From an uncultured Actinomycetes bacterium (GTDB taxonomy: Bacteria; Actinomycetota; Coriobacteriia; Coriobacteriales; Atopobiaceae): a stretch of DNA of 64,000 nucleotides. Location of the stretch: assembly GCA_900315165.1 (NCBI GenBank), contig OMXZ01000003.1:1-64000 (forward strand), written 5' to 3'. The notes below the pieces were generated by a model. The model had not been told where the DNA came from and did no database searches. It was given only the letters and a program-made list of their open reading frames with translations. The stretch's first letter is position 1. Every line of letters starts with the position of its first letter. Positions 9,089-20,153 of this stretch are shown piece after piece. Position numbers and translations under genes: made by a program.

Positions 9089-9186
9089 GATCTCCCCTCC
9101 AACTCCCCCCATTATACGGGGCGATGCAAGGGTGGCCACACCGTCGTATGCGCGGGTGGCCGCCACAAAGGCAATCGATATGTTCG

Positions 9187-10323
9187 CTATTCGAGCAGGT
9201 CGTCTGGGGTATCGCCCGGGTCATTCGATGCGTCGGCCGGCTGCTCCGGCTCGGACACGGGCGGCATCGGAATCGGCGCGGGCGTCTCGTCAACCTTCTG
9301 CGGCTCGACCGGCTGTACGGGCTGCTGGGCAAAGGGCATCGGCTGCGCATAGCCCATCGAAGGATCGACCGGGACGGGCTGGCCCGTACCCGCGGGCGGC
9401 ACGGTACCCTGAGGCAGGCCGGCCTGCGGCTGATAGCCGTTGCCGTAACGGAGCGCCTCATAGAGGGCCGCCTCGGTGGCCGCGCGGTAAGGGCCGACGT
9501 AGAAGAGGCTGAGCAGGCCAAAGGTCATGGCGGACAGGAGGTCCCAGCCGAGGAAGGAGAGGTCGAGCACGAACATGTTCCACTTCTGACCGTCCGTCAG
9601 GCGCTTGCTCTCGGCAAAGGCCGCCTTGTAACCCATCTGCGGATTCTCGGCGATCAGGTAGGGAATCATGCGGTACTCGTACGACTTGACGATACCGGGA
9701 ATCACGAAAAGCAGGCTCCACAGGCAGGTGAAGAGGTCGCGGAGGAACATGGTCTTCACGCCCTGCAGATAGTTATTGTCGAATCCGGAGGCCAGCTCCT
9801 TGGTTTCGGCGGGACGGTTGAGGTTGGTGAGGAAGAACTTGCGGGAGCCGACCTCGAGCGGGTTCAGCAGGAAGGCGTCCACCGCGAAGGAGGCTGCAGC
9901 GACAACGAGCCCGATCAACAGCGCCCCTGCGGCAAAGGCGAGGTAAACGCCCAGCGGGACGCCCTGGAAGGGGTTCACGATGTGCACATAATCGCCGTCG
10001 CCGGCATCGACTTCGATGCCATCCTCATCGACGTACACCGAGTCACCATCGCTCTTGACGTCGATCCCGTCCTCGTCGAAATCGACGCTGTCGCCCTTAT
10101 CAAAATCCCCGTCATAGTCCGATCCGTCGTGCCCCTCCGTCGCATAGCTGTCGTACTCGACGGTTGCGGGCTGCGTCACTGCGCCGGGCGCCCCGGAGGC
10201 CCCGGACGCAAGCGCTGTGCCGCCGATCGCGATGGCGAGCACCAGCGCCATCAGCACCGATTTCCAGTAGTTGGCCTTGAAGCTTGCCTTGCCCTTGGCC
10301 TTGAGTTCCGAACGTACCCACAT
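9187..10323 (-). CDS. DUF975 family membrane protein with acidic insert
   Basis: A 378-residue membrane protein. It starts with the DUF975-like soluble head (MWVRSELKAKGKASFKANYW), then a membrane helix. Residues about 55-115 form a very acidic insert rich in Asp and Gly with short repeats such as DEDGI and DGD. Four or so more helices follow, including SLLFVIPGIVKSYEYRMIPY, typical of DUF975. The tail is proline-rich and low complexity. Function is unknown. The Asp/Gly insert could bind divalent cations, but that is a guess from composition. Confidence 0.75.
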   Translation of the reverse strand: MWVRSELKAKGKASFKANYWKSVLMALVLAIAIGGTALASGASGAPGAVTQPATVEYDSYATEGHDGSDYDGDFDKGDSVDFDEDGIDVKSDGDSVYVDEDGIEVDAGDGDYVHIVNPFQGVPLGVYLAFAAGALLIGLVVAAASFAVDAFLLNPLEVGSRKFFLTNLNRPAETKELASGFDNNYLQGVKTMFLRDLFTCLWSLLFVIPGIVKSYEYRMIPYLIAENPQMGYKAAFAESKRLTDGQKWNMFVLDLSFLGWDLLSAMTFGLLSLFYVGPYRAATEAALYEALRYGNGYQPQAGLPQGTVPPAGTGQPVPVDPSMGYAQPMPFAQQPVQPVEPQKVDETPAPIPMPPVSEPEQPADASNDPGDTPDDLLE

Positions 10324-10507
10324 GGTCTATCCCTTTCCTATCGCACCGCTGTGCGTGCCGCGCCAAAGCGCCGAAATCGCATCACCGCACATGCTTTCTT
10401 GACCTTGCATCTCCGATGGTAGGGAGCTGACCTTTCCGCCCAATGGTGCGCAACCTTTCGGTTGTCTTAACCTCCATTCGCCCCCTGGAGATGGTTCTGC
10501 ACCATTC

Positions 10508-10682
10508 ACGACAACGAACACGTAGCTGCTGGCAAGGGCTACGTAGGCCCGGACAACAATAACGTCGATCTGCGAGCTAGGAAGTTCCCTAGGTCGCAGA
10601 TCGACGTGTTCGTCGTCGGCGGCTACGCGTTCGTCGTCGGCGGCTACGCGTTCGTCGTTGGCGATTACGTGTTCGTTGTCAG
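10508..10682. repeat. Dyad-symmetric 21-bp word array A
   Basis: An imperfect hairpin of about 170 nt built from 21-nt units that share a word like GACGACGAACGCGTAG. On the minus strand the right arm has four units; the left arm has three degenerate units. The inner arms match closely (10564-10581 with 10588-10605, core GTCGATCTGCGA) and the outer ends match too (10510-10525 with 10665-10680). The outer and inner centres differ by 10.5 bp, which is exactly one extra 21-nt unit on the right arm. It sits between the DUF975 start and the 3' end of the GH1 pseudogene. The remaining intergenic sequence (10324-10507) shows no gene. Confidence 0.85.
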
Positions 10683-10722
10683 GAAAGGTCACTGGCAAGT
10701 GGTCGCGAGAAGGACCGATACC

Positions 10723-11858
<1,136 letters not shown>

Positions 11859-11880
11859 CTACCTGCTTATCTATTACATT

Positions 11881-12051
11881 CTATGCGGTGGCGAACTTTT
11901 CGAGCACCCTGAGGCGGGGCTGGATGTCGTCAACGAGATCCTCGGCATCATACGCGAGGACCTCGAGGTCCGCCACGGCAGTAGCAATGCGCCCGCATAG
12001 CCGCCCTTCCGCCTCGCTGACGAGATAGACGCTCAAAGAAGTGTCAGCCAT
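11881..12051 (-). CDS. Short 56-aa protein behind HipB-like gene (possible HipA remnant)
   Basis: A 56-residue frame begins MADTSLSVYLVSEAEGRL and ends VLEKFATA. Its ATG overlaps the stop of the HipB-like gene (TGATG), which is typical of a translationally coupled toxin-antitoxin pair. The opening could correspond to the first strands of a HipA N-terminal domain, but the protein stops where HipA would continue, so it may be a truncated toxin. A different small partner protein is the alternative. There is no strong independent evidence of function. Confidence 0.45.
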   Translation of the reverse strand: MADTSLSVYLVSEAEGRLCGRIATAVADLEVLAYDAEDLVDDIQPRLRVLEKFATA

Positions 12052-12278
12052 CACTCCTCACCCCTCACACGGGCGAAAATATCGATGCCCAGCATCTGAG
12101 CGACCCGAACGACCTTGTCGAATTCCGAGCTCCCTTTGCCGTGCTCGAGGTTGGAGATGAAGGTGATACCCACGCCCGAACCGTCGGCGAGCTCTTGCTG
12201 GGTGAAACCCTGTGCCTTGCGGACCCGCCGTATGAGTTGCCCGAGTTCCGCAGCATCCCCGACGCGATAGCCATCCAT
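12051..12278 (-). CDS. HipB-like XRE family regulator
   Basis: A 75-residue helix-turn-helix protein. The core RKAQGFTQQELADGSGVGIT followed by FISNLEHGK and then VVRVAQMLGIDIFARVR matches HipB-type antitoxins (TQQxLAxxSGV...FISxLExGK). In such systems it represses its own operon and neutralises the HipA kinase. Here no full hipA follows, only a 56-residue frame overlapping by one base. It starts at the ATG at 12278, 11 bp after the TSUP stop, so it may be transcribed with the upstream permease genes. Confidence 0.8.
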   Translation of the reverse strand: MDGYRVGDAAELGQLIRRVRKAQGFTQQELADGSGVGITFISNLEHGKGSSEFDKVVRVAQMLGIDIFARVRGEE

Positions 12279-12289
12279 ATTGACTCCTT

Positions 12290-13087
12290 TTACGCCAAGA
12301 AGCCTCGGACGGTCTGGATGAAGAAGAGCGTCAGCACGCCTAGCATGATCGGGCGTGCGATGCGCATGCCGTCGGCATGGAAACGGTTGGAACCCACATA
12401 GTTGCCCAGCATGCAGCACGCGCTCCCGAGCAGGGCTGGCCCCACCAGCACCTTGCCTGCCGTGAAGAAGACCAGCGTGCTCGCAAGGTTGGTCGCTGTG
12501 AAAACCGCCTTGGAGAGGCCATTGGCCGTTTGCATGCTCACGCGCGCGAGCGCCGTCAGCGCCACGATGAGGAAGGTCCCGCTGCCCGGTCCATAGAAAC
12601 CGTCGTAGAAGCTTGCGCCGAAGGTGATGACCACGCACAGGGCGAGCGTCCGTCGCGGCGGCAACGGGGCAGAAGCGTCCCCCAGGTCGCGATGGGTGAG
12701 CACATAGGCCGCAACCAGCGGCAACACCACCAGCATGGCCGCCTTGAGGATGTCCTCCGGTACCAGCAACGCCGTCCGCGCACCAAGGGCGGAAGCGATC
12801 AGCCCCGCCACCACGCAGGCAGGCGCGAGCGCCCAGTCCACATACCCGTGCCGATGGAACTGCACCGCCGCCGTCGCCGAACCCAAGAGGCCCGACACGT
12901 GATTGGTACCGATGGCCGCATGCGGGGGCAGCCCGACCATCAGATAGCAGGGCAGCGAAATCAGCCCTCCCCCGCCGGCGATGGCGTCCACAAAGCCGGA
13001 AAGGAAGGTGCCAACAGCAAGCACGAGCATGGGGCCCCAACCTGCGAGCCCCATCAGTTCCGGTATGTCAACGAGCGGTGCGGTCAC
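12290..13087 (-). CDS. TSUP (TauE/SafE) family permease
   Basis: About 265 residues, mostly hydrophobic, with the two-fold TSUP repeat pattern. The first half has FLSGFVDAIAGGGGLISLP and the second half YDGFYGPGSGTFLIVALT, both hallmark glycine-rich segments. Around eight membrane helices are expected. Family members move sulfite, sulfonates or other small organic anions. I chose the GTG at 13087, which overlaps the TAG of the CMD-cupin gene by one base; a later ATG (MGLAGW) is possible. The overlap suggests co-expression with the CMD-cupin protein. Confidence 0.82.
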   Translation of the reverse strand: MTAPLVDIPELMGLAGWGPMLVLAVGTFLSGFVDAIAGGGGLISLPCYLMVGLPPHAAIGTNHVSGLLGSATAAVQFHRHGYVDWALAPACVVAGLIASALGARTALLVPEDILKAAMLVVLPLVAAYVLTHRDLGDASAPLPPRRTLALCVVITFGASFYDGFYGPGSGTFLIVALTALARVSMQTANGLSKAVFTATNLASTLVFFTAGKVLVGPALLGSACCMLGNYVGSNRFHADGMRIARPIMLGVLTLFFIQTVRGFLA

Positions 13088-13848
13088 TACTTCAACTGAG
13101 CGTAGGCTTCGGGATCGACCGGCTCGAGCCACTCGTTGCTCGCGTTGTCGCCCGGAATCTCGAAGGCAAGGTGGGAAAACCAGCTATCAGGTGCGGCGCC
13201 GTGCCAGTGCTTGGCGCCCTCGGGGATCTCGATGACCGTGCCGGGCGTCATCTCGACGGGCTCCTTCCCCCACTCCTGGTAGTAGCCGCGACCACCGACA
13301 GCGATTAGCAGCTGGCCGCCGCCCTTGTCCGCGTGGTGGACATGCCAGTGGTTGCGGCAGCCCGGCTCGAAGGTCACGTTGTGAATCGGGAAGGGATCGC
13401 CGCAGACGGGCGCCAGGCAGCTCTGACCATCGAAGAACTTGCCATAGGGGTTGGGTTCGCCGATCGGGAAGAAAATCTCCTGCTGGAAAGCGTCCTTGCC
13501 GTTGTCGGCGTCGGCCACGGGCTCGTCATCAGCCCAGACCTCCTTGGCCATATTGAAGACGGCCCAGGCGGTCGGCCAGCCCGTGTAGAAGCCAGCATGG
13601 GTAATGATCGCAGCGATCTCCTGCTTGGTCACGCCGTTCTTCTTGGCGTTCATCAGGTGGTACTTGAGGGAGGAGTCCATGAGACCACGGCCCATGAAGG
13701 TGACGACCGTGATGATGGAGCGGGTCTTGAGGTCGAGCGTGTCGTCGCTCCAGACCTCGCCGAAGAGGATATCGTCGTTGTAGCGCGCAAAATCGGGGGC
13801 GAACTCGCCCAGGCTTTCGCGTCCCGCCGTCTGCACAACCTTGGGCAT
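13087..13848 (-). CDS. Carboxymuconolactone decarboxylase-cupin fusion protein
   Basis: A 253-residue two-domain protein. Residues 1-110 resemble the carboxymuconolactone decarboxylase/AhpD fold (RSIITVVTFMGRG, then KYHLMNAKKNGVTKQEIAAI and HAGFYTGWP). Residues 140-245 form a cupin barrel with metal-ligand motif HWHVHH (167-172) and a second HWHG motif. This fusion occurs widely; the family includes decarboxylases and peroxidase-like proteins. The CxxC of true AhpD is not visible, so peroxidase activity is doubtful. The start MPKVVQ follows AAAGGA. It overlaps the TSUP gene downstream. Confidence 0.85.
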   Translation of the reverse strand: MPKVVQTAGRESLGEFAPDFARYNDDILFGEVWSDDTLDLKTRSIITVVTFMGRGLMDSSLKYHLMNAKKNGVTKQEIAAIITHAGFYTGWPTAWAVFNMAKEVWADDEPVADADNGKDAFQQEIFFPIGEPNPYGKFFDGQSCLAPVCGDPFPIHNVTFEPGCRNHWHVHHADKGGGQLLIAVGGRGYYQEWGKEPVEMTPGTVIEIPEGAKHWHGAAPDSWFSHLAFEIPGDNASNEWLEPVDPEAYAQLK

Positions 13849-14086
13849 AGCTGATCCTTTCTCCATCGGCCGGCCGATGCATGTACCTTGACTACCTGCT
13901 ATTTCCCTACCTGCTGCACCTATTATCCGCCCTCTGTCCCCCTATGCGTCAATAACCTTGTTTCTATGGGATCTATACGTCCTGGGCATAGTATGCCGTC
14001 CCACGAAACCCGTATCCCATTGGCTACCAGCCGCGTTATGAGCATGCTAGGATGGGCGAAAGGTCGCGCGAAGAGGAGCGAGTTTT

Positions 14087-14753
14087 ATGCGTATGAGCAA
14101 AGAGGTTGAGGTCGACGGGCCATTCGGCAGCAGCGGCAAGTTCATGTATGTCTTCGGTCTGGTCTTCGTCGTGGTCGGTGTCATCGCTGCGCTCATGTTC
14201 TTTGGCATCGCCCACGCGGCCGGCGAGATGCTGCTCGGCCTGGGCGGGCTCTTCATTCTGGCCATCTTCGGCGGCGTCGGCGGCTTCATCGCCTACCTCG
14301 GTCACAAGAAGATGCACGAAAACGACGCCATCCTATCCGACGGCGTGGAGTACCAGGGCAAGATCTACGATTACGAGCCCGACTACGAGATACTCGTGAA
14401 CGGCCAACCCTGCATCACGCTGGTCGTGCGCTACATGGACTTGGGCCAGGTCAAGGAGGCCCGCGTCCGAACCGACACCTCAAATGCCACGCCCTACCCA
14501 CGGCGGCGCCACCGTCTCCATCCGCATCGCAAACGGCGTCGCCGCGCTCGTGCCGGGATCGGTCAGCAATGCCGTGATCGTGCATCAGGACGACCTGATG
14601 AACCGCGGCTTCGACCCCGATTCCGTGGCCCCCGAGCTCAACGTGCAATGCCCCAACTGCGGCGCCAACGTCACGGTACCCGTGGGCATGTCGCGCTTCT
14701 GCCCCTATTGCAACACTAAGCTCACGCTCGACGGCCAGGGCCGTCTCGTCTAG
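14087..14753 (+). pseudogene. Membrane protein with zinc ribbon, frameshifted
   Basis: The first frame gives about 135 residues: a short head, two membrane helices (YVFGLVFVVVGVIAALMFF and a following glycine-rich one), then a soluble part ending VRTDTSNATPYP. From about 14495 the homologous-looking continuation (THGGATVSIRIANG, SNAVIVHQDD) lies in another frame. It ends in a zinc ribbon with CPNC and CPYC pairs at 14649-14720. The two halves read as one protein of about 220 residues with a frame change near 14490. A true mutation, a sequencing error or programmed frameshifting are all possible; I see no classic slippery site. A good GAGGAG precedes the ATG. Confidence 0.7.
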
Positions 14754-14759
14754 CCCGGC

Positions 14760-15428
14760 CTACATCTCGCGGTACTTGGCCATCATCTCGCTAAAGAGCT
14801 CCTTGGTGGAGGGCGGCGTGTAGGTGATGGTATTGGCGCCGGCCTGGACGGTACGCCTGATGGCCTCCGGCTGGTTGCCGCCACTGGCGATGATGGGCAC
14901 GTCGGGGAAGCCGGCGCGGATCTTGGCCACGACATCGGGCGTCTTGGCGCCGGCGGCCACGTTGAGGATGTTGGCCCCGGCCTTGAGGCGCGCGGCGATG
15001 TCGGTGCGGTCGTTGGCCACCGTGATGATCACGGGGATGTCCACCGCACGGCTCACGGCGAGCAGGTTCAGGTCGGAGATCGGCGCGTTGAGCACAACGC
15101 CCATAGCACCCTGGGCCTCCACGTCCCGCGCCTGGGTGACGGTCCGGATGCCCTTGGTGGTGCCGCCGCCGATGCCGCAGAAGACCGGCACATAGGACGC
15201 GTTGATCAGGGCGTTGGAGATCGCCTGCTGGGGCGTGAAGGGATAGACCGCAAAGACAGCGTCCGCGTCACAGTTGCGGATGAGCGCGATGTCCGTGGAG
15301 AAGAGCAGCGACTTGACGCGCCGGCCGTTGACCACGATACCGCTGCAGTCGTAGCACTCCTTCGGCACGCGCAGGATATGGCGCAGAGAGCTGTCGACGT
15401 AGGGAATCGGCGCGCGTTTTTCTTCCAT
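14760..15428 (-). CDS. TIM-barrel family protein of unknown function
   Basis: A 222-residue protein with the strand pattern of a small beta/alpha barrel. Repeating segments such as AMGVVLNAPIS, IPVIITVANDR, AGANILNVAAG and VPIIASGGNQP occupy the positions of barrel strands. The late IIASGG resembles the phosphate-binding loop of NanE, ThiG or dihydroorotate-dehydrogenase-like barrels. The catalytic residues of those families are not clearly present, so I assign no reaction. It is a monocistronic gene convergent with the frameshifted membrane gene. Confidence 0.6.
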   Translation of the reverse strand: MEEKRAPIPYVDSSLRHILRVPKECYDCSGIVVNGRRVKSLLFSTDIALIRNCDADAVFAVYPFTPQQAISNALINASYVPVFCGIGGGTTKGIRTVTQARDVEAQGAMGVVLNAPISDLNLLAVSRAVDIPVIITVANDRTDIAARLKAGANILNVAAGAKTPDVVAKIRAGFPDVPIIASGGNQPEAIRRTVQAGANTITYTPPSTKELFSEMMAKYREM

Positions 15429-15567
15429 CTGTGGACCCGCTTTCTCAGCCGTCGTTTTCGATGCGGATAGTATCCCCGCGGACGTCCCTTTTAGTCACGC
15501 TCGCCTAGGAGACATCGGGATGTCCTCCCCATCTGAGATAATGCAGACGGAAAGGTCATTCCCATGA

Positions 15568-17076
<1,509 letters not shown>

Positions 17077-17104
17077 CTGGGAACCCCGTTAGCACGATTG
17101 CAAC

Positions 17105-17137
17105 GGACGGGCCTCTCCAGCGAGGTCCGTCTTTTTA
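17105..17137 (+). terminator. Rho-independent terminator after GH1
   Basis: The stem ACGGGCCTC/GAGGTCCGT (one wobble, six-base loop) is followed by CTTTTT at 17131-17136. It lies 30 bp after the GH1 stop and fits the end of that transcript. Confidence 0.85.
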
Positions 17138-17197
17138 TATAATCACAAACTTTGGTCCTGGCTCGTGTAGTCTTGGACTTAATCGACAGGTAGCGGC

Positions 17198-17266
17198 GGG
17201 CGCAGAAGTCCCTCTATAGCAAGACAGCCGCCCCTAGGAAGACGGCTGTCTGCGGACTCTGCGCCC
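17198..17266. repeat. Nested stem-loop of unknown role
   Basis: The outer arms, 17198-17211 and 17254-17266, pair through GGGCGCAG/CTGCGCCC and GTCC/GGAC with one bulged base. The inner arms AGACAGCCG (17222-17230) and CGGCTGTCT (17243-17251) pair perfectly. It lies about 100 bp before the HAD phosphatase start. No T-run follows and I could not match it to a riboswitch class. Confidence 0.55.
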
Positions 17267-17369
17267 AAAACACCTGAAACCTGACGGGAGGACGCTACCA
17301 TGGCGCCCCGTGCTATTGCCAGTATACCCGAAGCGCAAGTAGTGCGCACGTCTGTTTTGGGGGGTCTCG

Positions 17370-18149
17370 ATGATCAGGTCCGTCTTCCTCGATTTGGACG
17401 GCACGTTGTACGACACCGCGGCGCACTGCGTCCCCGACTCCGCCCTGCGCGCCGTCGCGGGACTGCATGCCCGCGGCATCCGCGTCTTCGTCGCAAGCGG
17501 CCGCCACATAAGCGAGCTCCATGGACTGCCGCTCGACGAGCTCGCCTTCGACGGCATGGTCCTTACCAACGGGTCCGTCTGCGTGGACGGCAAGGGTGAG
17601 ATGTTCTACGGCGAGCTACTCCCGCGCACAACGGTCGATGCGCTTGCCGACGAGATGAGACGCGACTTCTTTTCCTGCCAGTTCTTCGAGCCGACAGACT
17701 CCCACCTCGACTTCGTCGACGAGCGGGTGGCACGAGCCTGCAACCTGGAGCATCCGCTCCCCCTCGCCCAGCTCAATCTGGTCCGAGAGCGTGACTTCTG
17801 CCAGGCCGTCGCCTTCGCGGACGAGGCTCGCGTGCGCGCCTTCGCCGAAGCCCATCCCGAAATCGTCATCACATCTTGGGCTCCAAATTGCTTCGACATC
17901 GTCCCCGCCCGCGCGGGCAAGACGCGTGGCATTCTCGAGACCCTGCGCTACTTCGGCCTTGACCGCGACGAGTGGCTCGCCGTGGGCGATGGCGAGAATG
18001 ACTGCGAGATGCTCCGCGCGGCGACCTACGGCGTCGCGATGGGCAACGCCGTCGACGACTGCAAGGCGGGCGCCGACTACGTAACTGACGACATCGCCGA
18101 AGACGGCCTGCTCAAAGCTTTCGTCCACTACGGTTTGATCGAGGGCTAG
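17370..18149 (+). CDS. Cof-type HAD-IIB phosphatase
   Basis: A 259-residue HAD hydrolase. Motif I is FLDLDGTLYD with the nucleophile Asp at residue 8 or so. Motif II is the serine or threonine in VLTNGS. The lysine motif sits in ARAGKTRGI, and motif IV is VGDGENDCEML. The cap type and the late GVAMGNAVDDCKAGADYVT segment are typical of the Cof/YidA subfamily, which dephosphorylates sugar phosphates and nucleotides. The substrate is unknown. It is 12 bp ahead of the ThpR-DUF188 gene, so the two are probably co-transcribed. Confidence 0.88.
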   Translation: MIRSVFLDLDGTLYDTAAHCVPDSALRAVAGLHARGIRVFVASGRHISELHGLPLDELAFDGMVLTNGSVCVDGKGEMFYGELLPRTTVDALADEMRRDFFSCQFFEPTDSHLDFVDERVARACNLEHPLPLAQLNLVRERDFCQAVAFADEARVRAFAEAHPEIVITSWAPNCFDIVPARAGKTRGILETLRYFGLDRDEWLAVGDGENDCEMLRAATYGVAMGNAVDDCKAGADYVTDDIAEDGLLKAFVHYGLIEG

Positions 18150-18161
18150 GAGATGGGGCCC

Positions 18162-19274
18162 ATGGCAGAGGATGCGAACAAGCGACTCTTCCTGGCGCTG
18201 CTGCCGGATGACGCGACGCGCAAAGCCCTGGTCGCCTCGCAAGGGCTGGTGGCACCCCATCTCGCCAAACCCAAGCCGACGACACCAGGCAACCTGCATG
18301 TGACGCTCGCCTTCCTTGGAGCATGCGACGAGCTGCAGGAAGCCGCCGCAGCACGGGCATTGGAAAAAACGGCCGCCGCCTGTCGACCTTTCGACCTCGC
18401 TCTCGGCGGGCTCGGCTGTTTCGACAAGCGCCATGGCGGCTCCATCGTCTGGCGTGGGGTCGACGGGGACACCGACGCCCTTCATGCCCTCCACGACGCG
18501 CTCGTGGACGCGTTGGCAGACGAGGGTTTCGAGCTCGAAAGCTCTCCCTATATCCCGCATATCACGCTCTTTCGCGGATCGCGACCCGCGGCGGACACAC
18601 CTCTCACCGAAACCCTCTATGACCTAGGCGAACAGCTCGAAGGCAACGCGGCAGTCTGGCATATTAACGCCGCCAGCCTCATGTGGAGCCATCGGCCTGC
18701 CGAGACGGATCTCCTCACTTACGACGAGATTGCCCACACTGAGCTCATGGGGCATGAAGAAAGGCTAACGGAGCTGGAGCTACGGCCCCGTACGCTCTTC
18801 ATCGATGCGGACGCCTGCCCCGTGACCCGCGAGGCAATCGACTGCGCACGCAAAGCCCACCTGCCCGTCGTGATCGCAGGTAACACCACCCAGAACCTCG
18901 AACGGCACATCCGTCCCGACGACCCGCGTCGTGCCGAGGACGCATGGAACGGCTTCTGGGTCGACACGCTCGACGTGAGCATCGGATCCGACAGCGCGGA
19001 CTTCGCAATCGTCGAGCAGCTTGCCCGCGGCGATGTGGTCGTCACGCAAGATATCGGGCTTGCCAGCATCGTGCTCGGAAGGGGTGCCTCTGCTATCGGC
19101 GTGCGCGGGCACGTGTACCGGCGCGAGACCATCGATTCGGCCTTGCTTATCCGCCACGAGGAAAAGAAGGTCAGGCGTGCAGGTGGCCGGACGGGCGGGC
19201 CCGCCAAGTTCACGGGCAAGGACCGTCGTCGGTTCACGCGAAACCTCATGCGCCTCCTGCGTAAGGAGGATTGA
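18162..19274 (+). CDS. Fusion of RNA 2',3'-cyclic phosphodiesterase (ThpR) and DUF188/YaiI domain
   Basis: A 370-residue protein joining two domains usually encoded separately. Residues 1-190 resemble ThpR/LigT 2H phosphoesterases with both HxT motifs: NLHVTLAFLG (His46) and PHITLFRG (His133). Residues 212-370 match the YaiI/YqxD DUF188 family. Its hallmarks are LFIDADACPVTREAI, then IVEQLARGDVVVTQDIGLAS, and a basic tail (RTGGPAKFTGKDRRRFTRNL). DUF188 has a PIN-like acidic core and is a putative nuclease. I chose the ATG at 18162 for ribosome-site spacing; 18153 is possible. It follows the HAD gene closely. A joint role in RNA end processing is inferred. Confidence 0.85.
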   Translation: MAEDANKRLFLALLPDDATRKALVASQGLVAPHLAKPKPTTPGNLHVTLAFLGACDELQEAAAARALEKTAAACRPFDLALGGLGCFDKRHGGSIVWRGVDGDTDALHALHDALVDALADEGFELESSPYIPHITLFRGSRPAADTPLTETLYDLGEQLEGNAAVWHINAASLMWSHRPAETDLLTYDEIAHTELMGHEERLTELELRPRTLFIDADACPVTREAIDCARKAHLPVVIAGNTTQNLERHIRPDDPRRAEDAWNGFWVDTLDVSIGSDSADFAIVEQLARGDVVVTQDIGLASIVLGRGASAIGVRGHVYRRETIDSALLIRHEEKKVRRAGGRTGGPAKFTGKDRRRFTRNLMRLLRKED

Positions 19275-19321
19275 GCTCACACCACGGTGAGCGTCGGCTG
19301 CTGCTTCGCGACCAGTAGCGA

Positions 19322-20095
19322 CTACTTCGCAAACAGCTTACGCACGACACGGCGCAGCACCGGACGCGGCAGGAAGCGCGTGGCTGTTACCATGATCTTG
19401 TTGGTAACGCCAGGCACCGCCACGACCTTCCCTGCCATCAGGCTGGCATAGCCATAGGCCGCCACGTCAGCCGGGTCGGCGATCACGGCCTGGCGGGCGA
19501 CGGACAGGGGGCCCGCTTCCGCAACGTCCCAGAACTCCGTCTTGGTCGTCCCCGGGCAGAGCGCCGTGGCCGTCACACCCGTGCCGCGCAGCTCCTCGGC
19601 GAGCGCCTCGGTCAGCGAGAGCACATAGGCCTTGGAGGCGAAATAGGTCGCCATCCCCGGGCCCGCCTCGAAGGCGGCCACGCTCGCGACGTTGAGAATC
19701 TTGCCCCGATGCCAGTCGAGCATGTCGCCCAGGTAGTAATAGGTAAGATCGGTCAGCGCGCGGATGTTGAGCTCGATCATGCGGTCGAGCTTGCCTACAT
19801 CCGCCTTGGCGAAGTCCGCGCAGTCGCCGAAGCCCGCATTGTTGACCAGCACGTCGACGACGATGCCCTCGCGTTTGGTGTAGTCCGTCAGGGCAACCAG
19901 GCCCTCGGGGGTCGCGAGGTCGGCCGCCACGGTATGGGCCACGACGCCATAGCTTGCGAGCAAATCCTCCGCGAGCGCCTCGAGCCGGTCCTTCCTGCGC
20001 GCGACGAGGACCAGGCCGTAGCCGTGTTCGGCGAAGAGACACGCGAATTCCCTGCCCAGCCCGCTCGACGCTCCCGTGATCAACGCATATGCCAT
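19322..20095 (-). CDS. Short-chain dehydrogenase/reductase
   Basis: A 257-residue SDR. The cofactor loop TGASSGLG lies at residues 7-14, with a following VARRK that favours NADP. NNAG is at the end of beta 4. The catalytic serine is in NVASVAAF and the YxxxK motif in YFASK. The C-terminal part (KIMVTATRFLPRPVLRRVV) is like that of the YqjQ/DltE-like group of uncharacterised SDRs. It stands alone, separated from metY by a terminator. The substrate is unknown. Confidence 0.88.
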   Translation of the reverse strand: MAYALITGASSGLGREFACLFAEHGYGLVLVARRKDRLEALAEDLLASYGVVAHTVAADLATPEGLVALTDYTKREGIVVDVLVNNAGFGDCADFAKADVGKLDRMIELNIRALTDLTYYYLGDMLDWHRGKILNVASVAAFEAGPGMATYFASKAYVLSLTEALAEELRGTGVTATALCPGTTKTEFWDVAEAGPLSVARQAVIADPADVAAYGYASLMAGKVVAVPGVTNKIMVTATRFLPRPVLRRVVRKLFAK

Positions 20096-20153
20096 GAGAC
20101 TGCCTCCCAGCCGGTCTGTATGTCCTTCCCGATTGTGGCATACTGCGACAAGA

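Noticed and set aside
7445-9352. A 635-codon open frame on the plus strand
   Set aside because: It lies antisense to the histidine kinase and response regulator, which have complete catalytic motifs.
10606-10700. A frame reading repeated FVVGGYA peptides through array A
   Set aside because: The 21-nt unit is a multiple of three, so both strands read as repeated peptides. There is no ribosome site and the longer frame is antisense to the GH1 pseudogene.
14087-14753. Two separate genes instead of one frameshifted gene
   Set aside because: The second frame has no ribosome site and begins in the middle of a continuous protein-like sequence; the join reads naturally.
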